The notes beneath the pieces were generated by a model that was given only the letters and a program-made list of their open reading frames with translations, did no database searches and was not told where the DNA came from. Source: Hyaloscypha bicolor E (taxonomy: Eukaryota > Ascomycota > Leotiomycetes > Helotiales > Hyaloscyphaceae). Taken from it: DNA of 64,000 nt. This document shows, piece after piece, positions 1 through 9,280 of this stretch. The DNA is taken from positions 496,001 through 560,000 of the forward strand of contig NW_020194515.1 of assembly GCF_002865645.1 (NCBI RefSeq), in the 5' to 3' direction. A program made the translations under genes and the position numbers. How positions within the stretch are numbered: position 1 is the first letter of the stretch; each line of letters starts with the position of its first letter.

Positions 1-739
1 ATCCTCCTCACCTGGGATCTGAAATGTTGGCGGAGTGCATCACACGTCCCCAGTATGTGCTGAGATCATACTGAGAAGCTGGGAGCTCTCGATTGCCTGG
101 TATTGAGGCGGACATCTCGACTTCGCAGTCAATCGAGGGGCTGCGAAGCCGTTCGAGGGGTTACGAGAAGCAATTGAGTTTCCTTGATCAAGTGGAAGGT
201 GAAATGGTCTTCACTAGCAGAAGAACAGTGCTGTACCTGTTCGTATGACTGCAGAGAGCGGTGAGAGGTGGAAGAGTTGAAGCTCAGTCCCACAACCAAA
301 ATTAAAGCCGGGATTCTTGTTGTAGGTCCGATTTCGCGTGGCTTGCTGCGAGATAAGAAAGTCTATTGTGGCTGAAGCCACACCTGCAGCGAACTCCAGC
401 ACCGCAATTGATGCATCTGTAGATTCTCATTGATTTATGAATAATCCTTATAGTTCAAGAGTTTCTCCACATGCGAATTTATGGTTACAAAGCGATTGCT
501 TTGCGGGTTTGCAACACTTTTTTTTGGTCGCCTGTCTCAAGGACGTTGGGGACTTTGTTCCTCGAATTTCTTGCAACGGACTGTCTCTGTAGCGTATCAA
601 ACATCACAGATACCTTGAGACAATCATTACAAAAAGCCGTGCAGCGAGGATGGGACAACATTTGCCTTTTTCAAGAGCCAAAGCCAAAATTTAAATGCAA
701 CGGAATAGCAATACTGAGAAAGTACGTGTGACTTGGAAT
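1..739. other. Left-edge region without a convincing gene
   Basis: Short open frames exist (214-402 minus, 471-731 plus), but none shows a recognisable domain, conserved motif, or convincing start and splice context. I see nothing else to annotate. Confidence 0.5.
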
Positions 740-769
740 ATAAAATTTGAAACTACTTTTTCCATCCAG

Positions 770-806
770 CGCCCACCTCGCCCACCTCGCCCCCCTCGCC
801 CCTCTC
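770..806. repeat. C-rich low-complexity repeat (CCCACCTCG-like)
   Basis: Two near-perfect copies of a CGCCCACCT unit are followed by degenerate CGCCCC units, giving a pyrimidine-only tract on the plus strand. It is a simple repeat in a gene-free stretch. Confidence 0.7.
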
Positions 807-931
807 TTGTTCCCCTCTCGTTCATCTTTCGTCTAAAATTAAGAAGCCGTCTCGGCTAAATAACCTACACGTTTAAAAGGGTTTGAAACGCAAAAAAATT
901 TCATTTGAAGTAATACTTCATAGAGATTATC

Positions 932-1006
932 CGACCCAGGGAAGATTCGAACTCCCAATCTCTAGAGCCGAAATCTAGCGCCTTAACCATTAGGCTTTAC
1001 ATAACG
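932..1006 (-). tRNA. tRNA-Arg(UCG)-like gene, probably a 5'-degenerate relic
   Basis: Read on the minus strand, the D-arm/box A region (AAGCCTAATGGTTAAGG), an anticodon stem CTAGA/TCTAG closing the loop TTTCGGC (anticodon TCG), a T arm with GTTCGAATC (box B), and a 3' half-acceptor CTGGGTC plus discriminator G are all present. The seven bases where the 5' acceptor strand should lie (CGTTATG) do not pair with CTGGGTC, and there are extra bases before the D stem. The gene body is tRNA-like, but the acceptor stem cannot form, so this is most likely a truncated or pseudo-tRNA. The anticodon call is firm if the fold is accepted; function is doubtful. Confidence 0.55.
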
Positions 1007-2005
1007 TTAGACAAAGCAATTATATGGGGTGTGGACGGCAACGTACCCACTACTTGATTGTTAGTGATGATAAATCTCATGTTCGGGGAGGACGACTTGC
1101 CTGGGCCTCGAATAAGATTTGGCAAAAAAATCGCTTATTTAAATTTATAAAGTTGAACACAAATCCTGGATTAGCTTTCGCTTAAGCAACGGTTCCTTTT
1201 CCCCACAAAGTGTGGAAAATCGATATTTCCCCCCATTATTGGTCAGTCATTGCAACACCGGCGAGTCCTCTTTATCGATCGCAACCGTCCACTTATCCAG
1301 CACCACCCAATGTAGGTCCGGAAGAAAATCCGCTTTGCTGTTACTCCTGCATTATTAGCTAATTTAAATTTACTTTACAGACTGGGTTCGGTTCGGATGT
1401 ACCACCGGCGAAATATCAGTGAGACACTTGCTTGGCCCGACTGTGAGTGAGGCGGCTATCACGAGTCAAACCTAACTGGAGTGACTAGCCGAGCTTCTTG
1501 CGGGCATTCTGGTGGGGTCCAGAGGAAAAGGGAGGGGGTCGCCGTATTTTCAATCTATATTAGCACTATTCATACGAATCATTAGGTTTAAGAAGAGTCC
1601 GCCTGATCTATTTAATATAGTTCTATGAGTGGCTCTTAAAAGGAACAATGCATATTATTAGGATCTAATGAGAAAGTTTAGATTATTAGAAAAGGAGGGA
1701 GTATGATTAAAGTAAAAATCGCGACTCGGTTCCGGGCCACCACGACCACAGTCGATATACTAAACCGGACGATGTTAAAGGGAAAAGCTTAGTAATAGGT
1801 TACTTTGGGCTGAACGTTCTCGAAGCCGGTGTATACTTATCCAAAAAAAAAAAAAGGAAGACCGAAGAACGGAAAGGGTTCGAACGGGATACGTTAAACT
1901 CTCCTTGATGGGGGGGTTCTACAATCACACCCCACTGTGGTGGGCGCTCTCATCCCCACTAAAACCCGACGTCACCAAACAGCCATTTTCAACCAGAGAT
2001 CAACC
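1007..2005. other. AT-rich intergenic tract and 5' region of the AIM3-like gene
   Basis: No credible coding sequence. The tract has TA-rich stretches (about 1130-1150, 1360-1380 and 1600-1710) and an uninterrupted run of 13 A at 1843-1855. It is presumably the upstream and 5' UTR region of the gene starting at 2006. Confidence 0.5.
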
Positions 2006-3271
2006 ATGCCGGACTTCAAAGGAATCGCCAAAGGCGGCTGGCATCCGAAAGGAAAGGATGGGACATCGAAGGAATCATGGAGGAGCGACAACAAAGGTAT
2101 TAATCAAGTGGCAGGGTGGATAGGCAGAGGGAAAGATCCCAATGAGAAAGCCCGCGATCACGTCTCCCGACCATTGTCGACTCTGAAGGATCCTGCAGCT
2201 TTTGGACCACCTCCGAAGAATGTCAATTATCATGGCGGCGCAGCTCTACCGAATCAGATAACGCCAGATACTCGAGGGTTAGGAGCACCCTTATCGGAGG
2301 ACGAGATATATGCCAAGCAGCAGGCAGAGGAGGAGGCACAACGGGAAGCAGAAGAGGCAGCGAAGCCAAAAGGCCCTCCACTTCCATTTCGAGCAGATAC
2401 CACAGGATTATCAACCGCGAATATGCCGCCGCCTCCAGGACGAAGAGACGGCGCAGATGGAAGAAGTCCCGCGCCAGCGCCAAAGCCAAAGCCAAAGCCC
2501 GGCCTTCCACCACGATTGCCACCCAGACAGAACTCAAATCCTATATCTCCGCCTCCTACATATAGCGGAGCAACAAACGAGCCGGATTCTCATAAAGGCA
2601 TACTCAATCAGGGTTCTATGAGCAGGTTGAGTGCTGCAGGCGTTTCTGTTCCAGAGTTTGGCATTGGAAAAGGAAGACAGCCCATGCCACCACCAGGCCC
2701 AACTTCTCCTTCACGTACTTCAGCAGCCTCACCTGTAAACTCTGCACAGCTGAGCGAACTACAATCCCGCTTCTCCCGTTTATCTTCTTCAACTTCACCC
2801 AAGCCCGAAAATCCCAGCGAGGGCACAACATTTGCCCAGAAACAAGCAGCTGTAAGGACGGCATCAGCCTTTCGGGAAGATCCTTCATCTGTATCTCTTG
2901 GTGATGCTAGAGCGGCAGCAAGTACAGCAAACAATTTTCGAGAACGACACGGAGATCAGGTTAAATCGGGGTTTCAAACGGCGAACAAGTTGAATTCCAA
3001 ATATGGAATTACGGATAAAGTTAGGACTTATGGAGGAATATCCAACACACAGACACCAGAACCAACCAATCCACAAATTGAGATGAGGGACAATACGATT
3101 AGTGGACACGCAAACGGTGGGCCAGATGTGAGTGTTCTGGGAAAGAAGAAGCCGCCACCACCTCCCGTGAAAAGAGTGGGTTTGGCAGGCCCTGCAGCTT
3201 CGCAGGAACCGATCCCACCACCCATTCCTCTCAACAGCAAACCTAAACCTCAAGTAGGTGTTGTTCACTAG
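2006..3271 (+). CDS. AIM3-like proline-rich actin-patch protein (N-terminal/SH3-ligand part)
   Basis: A 421-residue protein as an uninterrupted frame. The N-terminus (MPDFKGIAKGGWHPKGKDG, then NKGINQVAGW) is the signature of fungal AIM3/BBC1-family cortical actin-patch proteins. The middle is disordered, with many PPPP and PxxP stretches that suit SH3 binding. A helical, AFREDPSSV-containing segment near residues 270-340 is also typical of the family, and the C-terminus is again polyproline (KKPPPPPVKR). The ATG at 2006 is chosen over the longer open frame from 1937 because the family homology begins exactly there. In relatives, as I remember them, this part is fused to a papain-fold C-terminal domain. 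Here a stop at 3269 ends the frame, and that domain is encoded just downstream (3512-4649). A GTAGGT donor-like site at 3254 in phase 0 leaves open a single gene with an intron near 300 bp. Confidence 0.8.
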   Translation: MPDFKGIAKGGWHPKGKDGTSKESWRSDNKGINQVAGWIGRGKDPNEKARDHVSRPLSTLKDPAAFGPPPKNVNYHGGAALPNQITPDTRGLGAPLSEDEIYAKQQAEEEAQREAEEAAKPKGPPLPFRADTTGLSTANMPPPPGRRDGADGRSPAPAPKPKPKPGLPPRLPPRQNSNPISPPPTYSGATNEPDSHKGILNQGSMSRLSAAGVSVPEFGIGKGRQPMPPPGPTSPSRTSAASPVNSAQLSELQSRFSRLSSSTSPKPENPSEGTTFAQKQAAVRTASAFREDPSSVSLGDARAAASTANNFRERHGDQVKSGFQTANKLNSKYGITDKVRTYGGISNTQTPEPTNPQIEMRDNTISGHANGGPDVSVLGKKKPPPPPVKRVGLAGPAASQEPIPPPIPLNSKPKPQVGVVH

Positions 3272-3511
3272 TATTGGACATGCACATTTTTATGGTTTCC
3301 CAAGCAGCAGTCCTATGTGCGTTGGTATTTCTTTGCAGTTATTGATGACTTTCCCGGACTGGTTGTGACTCCAGAAATTTGTTGCAAATTATGTTATTCC
3401 CAGAATACGCTTGCCTGATTCAAGTTTTTGCCAATACAGTGGAATATTTAAGGCAGAATAGTTTCTTGTTTTGATCTCGAAACCTCCAACCCGAACATCT
3501 TTGAGATCAAA

Positions 3512-4649
3512 ATGAAAATGTCCTATAATCTGAATGCAAGATTAGCAGAGCTGTTGGAAGAGTTAGCAATTGCTATTTCCCCTTCTCAGCAAAGACACCC
3601 CTCAAACCATCATCATGAGAGTTCGCGATCACGACCCCATTCTCATCCTCACTCGCGTCCCCACACGTCGGGCCACAGTGAAAGCTCACGTTCACGACCA
3701 CATCCACATCACCACTTGCTTCCACATACCTCTGGTCACAGCCAAAGTCACCGACATAGAGATCATCCGCTGACTTCTCAGCCAACTAGTTCTCATGAGC
3801 CAAAAGACTACGATCTTGATCTTAAATCTTTATGGTTCGCCAAATCGCCACCAGCTTTCCCTCCACCATCGATGAATCGAGGCGGAAAGTTAACGTATGC
3901 ATCTTCATCAGGATGGTCTAGCTCTGGAGTTCGAAAAACTCATACATTCACGGCCCACGTTCGCAATACCGCCACGTTGGCAAGCTCCAGAATCCACCTT
4001 ACCTGGGATGCGAGCAATCCAACTGTGACTGTCAAAGCATATCAGAGGCATGATCCCCCTCCAAGGAAGCTCAGCCAAAGTGAGCTGGTATCTTGTCGAG
4101 AGAGGTATGCAACCCGGTCATACACTTTTAGCGCATGCTAACACCACCAGGTATTCTAATGCCGTCGCTGAATGGAGCGAGTCCCAAATGGGCTCGCAAG
4201 TAGGCGACGGTGAGTGCTGGACTCTAGCCAATAACGCCCTCAAGGTGGTTGCCGCAAAGTGCTCTTCACGTGGCCAAGAGCCGTGTATGGCATCGCAGAG
4301 CTTTATTCATGGCTACCTCGTGTACTCCTACTTTCCATCTTCGTCGATCCCGGAACCCCAAGGAAAGGTCGGAGGAGCGGGCGTAGCTCGGGGCGATATT
4401 ATTCAGCTCTACAAGGCCCATTTTAAGTATCCAGATGGAGGGCAGGCGTGGGCTGGTGATCCGGATCATACCGCTGTCATCACAGGTGTCGAGCCAGATG
4501 GTGTTTTGAGAGCTGTTGAACAAAATGTTGGCGGCAAGAAACGAGTCCAACCAGGAAAGTACAATATGGCTCATATGGTTAGTGGCGAGGTGAGGATTTT
4601 CAGGGCTGCAGGCGAGAGTTGGATTGGGAAGCTGGATCCTACCTGGTGA
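3512..4649 (+). CDS. AIM3/BBC1 C-terminal papain-fold (CHAP-like) domain protein
   Basis: Spliced join(3512..4104, 4151..4649), 363 residues. The 46-bp intron has donor GTATGC, branch GCTAAC and acceptor CCAG, and removing it restores the frame through RERYSNAVAEW. The N-terminal third is a His/Ser/Arg-rich, apparently disordered stretch with repeated SRSRPH and HTSGHS blocks. From about residue 100 comes the family hallmark DLDLKSLWFAKSPPAFPP, then a beta-rich module, then the cysteine-protease-like fold with GDGECW (candidate nucleophile Cys220) and DPDHTAVI (candidate His304). This matches the C-terminal domain of BBC1/AIM3 proteins, which act at actin patches with type I myosin; enzymatic activity is not established there. 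Start: two ATGs (3512 and 3518) lie close together with AT-rich context. It may instead be the 3' exon of the gene at 2006. Confidence 0.75.
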
Positions 4650-4959
4650 CCTCTTTCGAAGAAATGACTCTGTAGTGGAGAAGAATTACGTAGCTTTCCT
4701 GGGGAATTCATGAGCATCGTTTCGAATGTGGTTCAATTACTCTGAGGTGTCCATATGAATAATCATTACTCGCCAGGGTACAGCTAGCTTCACTTTCTTG
4801 TGAAGAAGCCCAGTCATACAAACAGGAAGAGTTTCTCTACTTTCCTTGCGTTGCATCTCACGCGCACAGCATCCCAGCATATGAAGTGATATCGGTCTCC
4901 AGCAGCCCAAACTCCACAGCCACGGTATCCGGAGTGTTGTCCACTTCACCTCAGCCCAT
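4650..4959. other. Intergenic; no gene seen
   Basis: This separates the plus-strand papain-fold gene from the 3' end of a minus-strand BTB relic. No coding or structured feature is recognised. Confidence 0.4.
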
Positions 4960-5576
4960 GATTCACAACTGTTTCTCTTTCACCTTATACTCTTCAGCCC
5001 TCAGCTTCGGGGATTCTCGAAAACGATAACTCAAGAAACGAGCGTCTTGGAACCGCTCTTCCGCGCCAGAAAAACATCCGCCACAAGATCCGGTAATAAA
5101 ATACCCATCTTTGCAAACTTGGCGAAGTTGTTCCCTCTACCTCAAAAGCACATTTATCAACGAATGCGAAGCGTAACTTGCTGTCCGGCGCGGTGGTTTT
5201 GTAGATCCAGTTCGAAGCAAAGTAAGGTGCATTTTTCGCACTTTGGTTGACAATCTCAGGGATAGTATCATTTTAGAGCTTCGGAATCAGAAGCCTGTCA
5301 GCGAGAACCCAGAGCTTGTAAAGGTCGTGAGTTGCGGGATTTCCTCCAATCGAGTCCTGAAGCTTCTGTGTGCACAACCAGCCCATTGCCGGACCAAAAA
5401 CGTTGGGGAATTCGAAGTCATTGATGGCTATGTTCAGGTTCTCGCCCTCGATGAATCATCGTTGAAAGCAACATCGAATACTGGCGAGTAGTAGCATGCG
5501 AAATCTCTATAGATGAGAAACTTCTCTTGGTTTTTGCCTTTAGCAGTGATGGTGGTGGCGGTGGTGAGTAGGATGC
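4960..5576 (-). pseudogene. Decayed BTB/POZ-domain gene
   Basis: Reverse-strand translation in shifting frames gives, in order, KNQEKFLIYRDFACYYSPVF, then FIEGENLNIAINDFEFP, then WLCTQKLQDSIGGNPATHDL, then LWVLADRLLIPKL, then FASNWIYKTTAPDSKLRFAF, then NNFAKFAKMGILLPDLV, and finally an EYKVKE-like tail. This is the usual order of a fungal BTB/POZ protein: BTB core, LYVLADKL helix, and a C-terminal domain with the DSxLR signature. The copy is broken by frameshifts near 5440 and 5150, a TAA after LLIPKL, and another shift before the tail. No intact start was found, and an in-frame TGA lies upstream of the core. Not expected to make a full protein. Confidence 0.75.
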
Positions 5577-6246
5577 TGAGCAGTCAGATCAGCATGAAAA
5601 TGCCAAAAACAGTTTTAAGGATGGGATTTTGTCATACTTGAAACTTGACACGGGTTTCTTTTCGGAGCGGCAATTGCAGATGACGCCGTAGCTAGAATAC
5701 TGGTCTTGGAAGCCGTGTTGTACAGAACGTGAGGCGGATTTGGTGTTAATACAATATCAGGGTTCAGTTTCACTTTCGGGAAACTGACCTCGGCCGAGAG
5801 AGCAAGTCGTGGAGATCTCAGTTATTGGCAAAATCTCCTTTGGCAGTATTTGAAGAAGAAAGCAGCATTTATGGTGTGAGATTGGCATAAGAGGGGCTTC
5901 CATTCGAAGTTGAAGTGGTTGAATCTCCTGGAGGTGATACCAACCTGTGGCTTTCTAGCAGTAAGGTGAGCATGTCACCTTCTAACCCCTGTTGAATTCG
6001 CTCTAAAACGAAACAGCATAAACAGGCTCAGGCAGTGGACAAGCGACGCAGAGCAATAGATATTGTTGAAGCGGATGCTCAAGTCTTTACTTCCTCTTCC
6101 CATATCGGCATCCCCTCACCTCACCCCAGTCCTCACAACAACACCGACAATCTTCTGATCCCCACCTCACGCATCTTTGCTTGTCAAAATCTACAGTTGA
6201 CACCGGAAATCAAGACCCGCCTCAGCTTATGCTCATCCCACGCAAG
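5577..6246. other. Intergenic and 5' UTR region of BTB gene 1
   Basis: No coding gene is recognised. The right end, a pyrimidine-rich and CA-rich stretch from about 6090, is probably leader sequence of the BTB gene starting at 6329. Confidence 0.4.
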
Positions 6247-6303
6247 GTGAGTGAAAGAGCCGTTGCTGTAGCATTGCTCCGAAACAACTCTAACCCCTAT
6301 CAG
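6247..6303 (+). other. Probable 5' UTR intron of BTB gene 1
   Basis: A GTGAGT donor at 6247, a CTCTAAC branch point and an ATCAG acceptor ending at 6303 form a 57-bp intron in the untranslated leader, 25 bases before the ATG. It is read from splice motifs only. Confidence 0.5.
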
Positions 6304-6328
6304 AACCTCATCTTCTCAACTTCTCATT

Positions 6329-7026
6329 ATGGCACCAAGATCCATGCCAAAACGTCCTTCTCCCTCTGAGTTCCGCGAGTAAGTGAACAGGATCACAGAA
6401 TTCCAAAAATCCTCTGACACTTCCTTTATAGTATGCTCGCCGGTCCTCGAGTCGATATTTCCGTTGGCCCTCGGAAGAAACACTACCTTCTGCCAAAACT
6501 CTTGCTCTGCTATTACTCGCCTTTTTTTGAAAAGTACTTCAACGTCGTTTTCAAAGAGGGGCAGACACAAGAGCTTGAGCTGTTTGAGGATCGGGTCGAG
6601 TTTTTTGAGATTATGATAGAGTTCATGCTTTATGGCAAGGTGGAAAACGTGGGCAGCCTTCACAAGTTCAATCTCAACTCAACAGTCATTGAAGATAAGA
6701 AAGAGTTCATTGAGTTCATTAAGTACAACGACAAGTATGGGCTCGGAGAAATCAGTAATGAAGCCCAACAAGAGTTTAGCAAGCTCTTGGGTTACTCAGT
6801 GGCCAAAGTTGACGTTTCTGATGTTGAAGTGGTATTCGGTGCTCTTCCTGCCGGGAGTCCTCTCAGAACATTGCTTGTTCGCAAAATATACTCATCAAAT
6901 ACGTTCGAGGACATCCAAAAGTTTAGATCCCAGGAGTACAGCATCCCCGGTTATGCAGCAGAGGTTCTTGACTGTCTACGCGCAAATTTCGACGTCACGA
7001 TGAAGCGAGGCAAATCCAGGTGGTAA
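6329..7026 (+). CDS. BTB/POZ-domain protein, copy 1
   Basis: Spliced join(6329..6378, 6432..7026), 214 residues. The first exon is only 50 nt. The intron has donor GTAAGT, a CTGAC branch and acceptor TATAG, and it joins EFRD to MLAGPRVDISVG. The BTB core runs from about residue 18 (GPRVDISVG, then KKHYLLPKLLLCYYSPFFEK, then EDRVEFFEIMIEFMLYG). It is followed by an FIKYNDKYGL helix and a C-terminal half with the VVFGALPAGSPLRTLL signature seen in many fungal BTB proteins. BTB domains mediate dimerisation and often contact Cullin-3 ligases; no substrate-recruiting domain (Kelch, MATH, ankyrin) is present, so the role is unknown. The same 50-nt first exon and intron phase recur in the copy at 9281, showing common descent. 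Confidence 0.82.
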
Positions 7027-7767
7027 TAGGTCATTCAACACTCAAGAATCTGAATAAGAGGAATTGGATTATTTGGCAAATGAGACGCGATTTTGGGAAC
7101 TTCTTTTTTGCAACGATCACGATGATGTCTCATATGGAGGAAGCGCTTTAGGAAGGGGAATTGGAAATGAGTAACACAGGCGAAATACTACAGATTTTGT
7201 GGAGAAATATATGAGCATGCATTTCGGGAAATTATCTCAAATTATCGTGACCAAGCTCCTCGTTGTTTGGGAACATAGTGCAAAGTCGAGAGTTACAAAG
7301 ATTTGAGTATAAACATTTCTAGTGCATATAAGATGAAAGCACCTCGAGGTTTATATATAAACAAAACATCGTTGTAAACGATCTTATTAAGAGAATACTT
7401 ATTTTCAACGCTACGCCAACACGGGCTCGGAACAAGTGCTACTGCTTTCAGCTCTGATCTCGTAATACCATCACAACTTCCAGTCTATACCCGAACTGCC
7501 TCTACAAATATTCACGTTTCCTCTAGTCCTTAAATATCGATAAATTAATGTTGAGCTATTTACTAAACCCGATTCCAACTCGGAAATTTCTGACCCTCGA
7601 GATCGAAATCTATTCCTTCAAACAAGTTCGGAAGCTCAACCACCTACAAAATCAGCCACAGGAGTTACCTCCACCCACCAATAACGTACGAACCCCCTGT
7701 CTCTCAAAATTCCACTTTCTGCCATTGTCAAATTTGTGGGATTTCACCTCTGCAACCCTTAACACCA
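7027..7767. other. Intergenic between BTB copies
   Basis: No gene seen. It is AT-rich with TATATAA-like sequence near 7350, and a CA/CT-rich stretch from about 7640 resembles the leaders of the other BTB genes, consistent with duplicated upstream sequence. Confidence 0.4.
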
Positions 7768-8403
7768 TGGCACCCAAGGCTCCCCAAAGAAACCCTTGAA
7801 TCAGGAGCGAGTTGAATAAGTGCCACTTCCAACCGTATTGCCCCCTCGGTACTTACTTTCTCACTGGATTGTTGTCTGGCCCTCGAGTCGATTTCTACGT
7901 GGGCGCCGAAAGAAATGTTACTCCCTACCAAAGAACCTCCCCCGCTACTACTTCTACTACTTTGGTCGTTGCTTCAATGGCAATTTTTTAAAAGGCAAGA
8001 CTCAAACGCTCACTTTAGAGGACGACGTGGTAGAGGAATTGGAAGCTCTTTTGGAGTACATGTTCTCGGGAGAGTCCGTATCACCAGATGCTCTGAATAT
8101 CAGCCAAAGCTGCCAGACCGGATTACAATGATGCATGTTGTTCATTGAATAAGGCATGAGCGGTGCGAGCGCCACTGTTCATGACGCTCTTCAAGATATT
8201 CTTCCCAGAACCTTCAAATATTCATCAGGAGCTGTGATTGGACCTGTCCACATCGAGACAATCTTCAACCACACTCCTCCACACAGCCCTCTGCGGCCAT
8301 TGACCGCCAAGGCAGCTCTGTCAACTGCTGGCATAACTGGGAACACGATTCGGAAGCAAGAGGGAGAGCGCGAAGGATTTGCTTTGGGGCTTCTGAAGTT
8401 CTG
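7768..8403 (+). pseudogene. Frameshifted BTB/POZ paralogue (copy 2)
   Basis: An ATG at 7768 (MAPKAPQRNP) aligns with the start of BTB copy 1 (MAPRSMPKRPSP) but hits a TGA after ten codons. The expected intron donor reads ATAAGT and the acceptor is not AG. The core then appears as SGPRVDFYVG in one frame and KKCYSLPKNLPRYYFYYFG, then GKTQTLTLEDDVVEELEALL, then EYMFSGESVSPDALNI in the next, so there is a frameshift near 7900. A further TGA precedes the C-terminal part from 8156 (ASATVHDALQDIL, then ETIF....SPLRPLTAKAAL, then EGFALGLLKF). That tail matches the intact copy at 9281 better than copy 1. Several independent lesions make this a pseudogene. Confidence 0.8.
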
Positions 8404-9000
8404 ACACAGATCAGGTTGCTGCTGAAGGAGATTCAAAGTTTCCGCTTGCACAGATCCTTTCAATAGGAAAGGGAGGTCGAACTAGGCGATCAAGGAACGC
8501 AAGTTTTGTTGCTCAGCTTGATTACATCTGGATGCTTGTTGGGCTTCATAAGGGCAGAGCGAAAAACATAGCAAAATAGATGCTGCATCTGGAATCAACA
8601 CGAAGTAAAACCCAAAAAGGTGTTTCTGATGCTAGCCAGTGAGCAGAATGAACTCTTGGGCCCTGTCCATAGCATTCTGATCTCTCCCATTTACTCCTTG
8701 ACCCGAGTCTGCGTCGGACCACTCTCCCAGTTCAGGATACCTCTTCTGTCTTTTTACTAACCTCGCAGAAGCCCACCCCAGCCCCCCTTTCGCTCCCCTC
8801 GACCAATCCTAATATTCCCTCCCCATCAGCAATTCACCTTCAAAGATGAACTGCTGGTGAAAGCGAACCACTCCCAAAATGTACTCTTTTTAACTCCATA
8901 ATTCACCAATTCAATCCGGCCACTTACCCCTCAAATACCAACCCAAACAACCCAACATTTCTGATTTCGAGGGATCTCATCCGACTTCAACTCAACCAAA
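8404..9000. other. Intergenic; leads into the repeated leader of BTB copy 3
   Basis: No gene seen. From about 8700 the plus strand is strongly pyrimidine/CA-rich, and its last part (about 8920-9000) resembles a further degenerate unit of the tandem repeat that follows. Confidence 0.4.
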
Positions 9001-9255
9001 GAGTTAGGACAACCTTCCAAAGCTCTTGCCGGCTTCTCTTTCAAACATCAACTCAGACACCACAACCTCTCCAATGCCCAGAAACCATACTATTGCTCAA
9101 CCCAATTAAGAGTAAGGATAGCCTTCCAACACTCTTGCCACTTTCTCCCTCAAACCCCAATTCGAACACCACAACTTCCCCGACCTTCAGGAATCACACT
9201 CCTGCGCGATTCAATCAACGAGCAAGGACAACCTTCCAACGTTCTTCACGTACAT
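9001..9255. repeat. Tandem repeat of about 110 bp in the leader of BTB copy 3
   Basis: Units beginning GAGTTAGGACAACCTTCCAA (9001), GAGTAAGGATAGCCTTCCAA (9110) and GAGCAAGGACAACCTTCCAA (9220) are spaced 109 and 110 bp apart. Each continues with CTCTTGCC..., CAAAC..CAA and CACCACAACxTC blocks; the third is cut short before the ATG at 9281. Confidence 0.8.
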
Positions 9256-9280
9256 CAAAAAACCTTGCTACAACGCCGAA

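Noticed and set aside
471..731. 86-codon plus-strand frame near the left edge
   Set aside because: No motif, no splice or leader features, and composition similar to the surrounding non-coding DNA.
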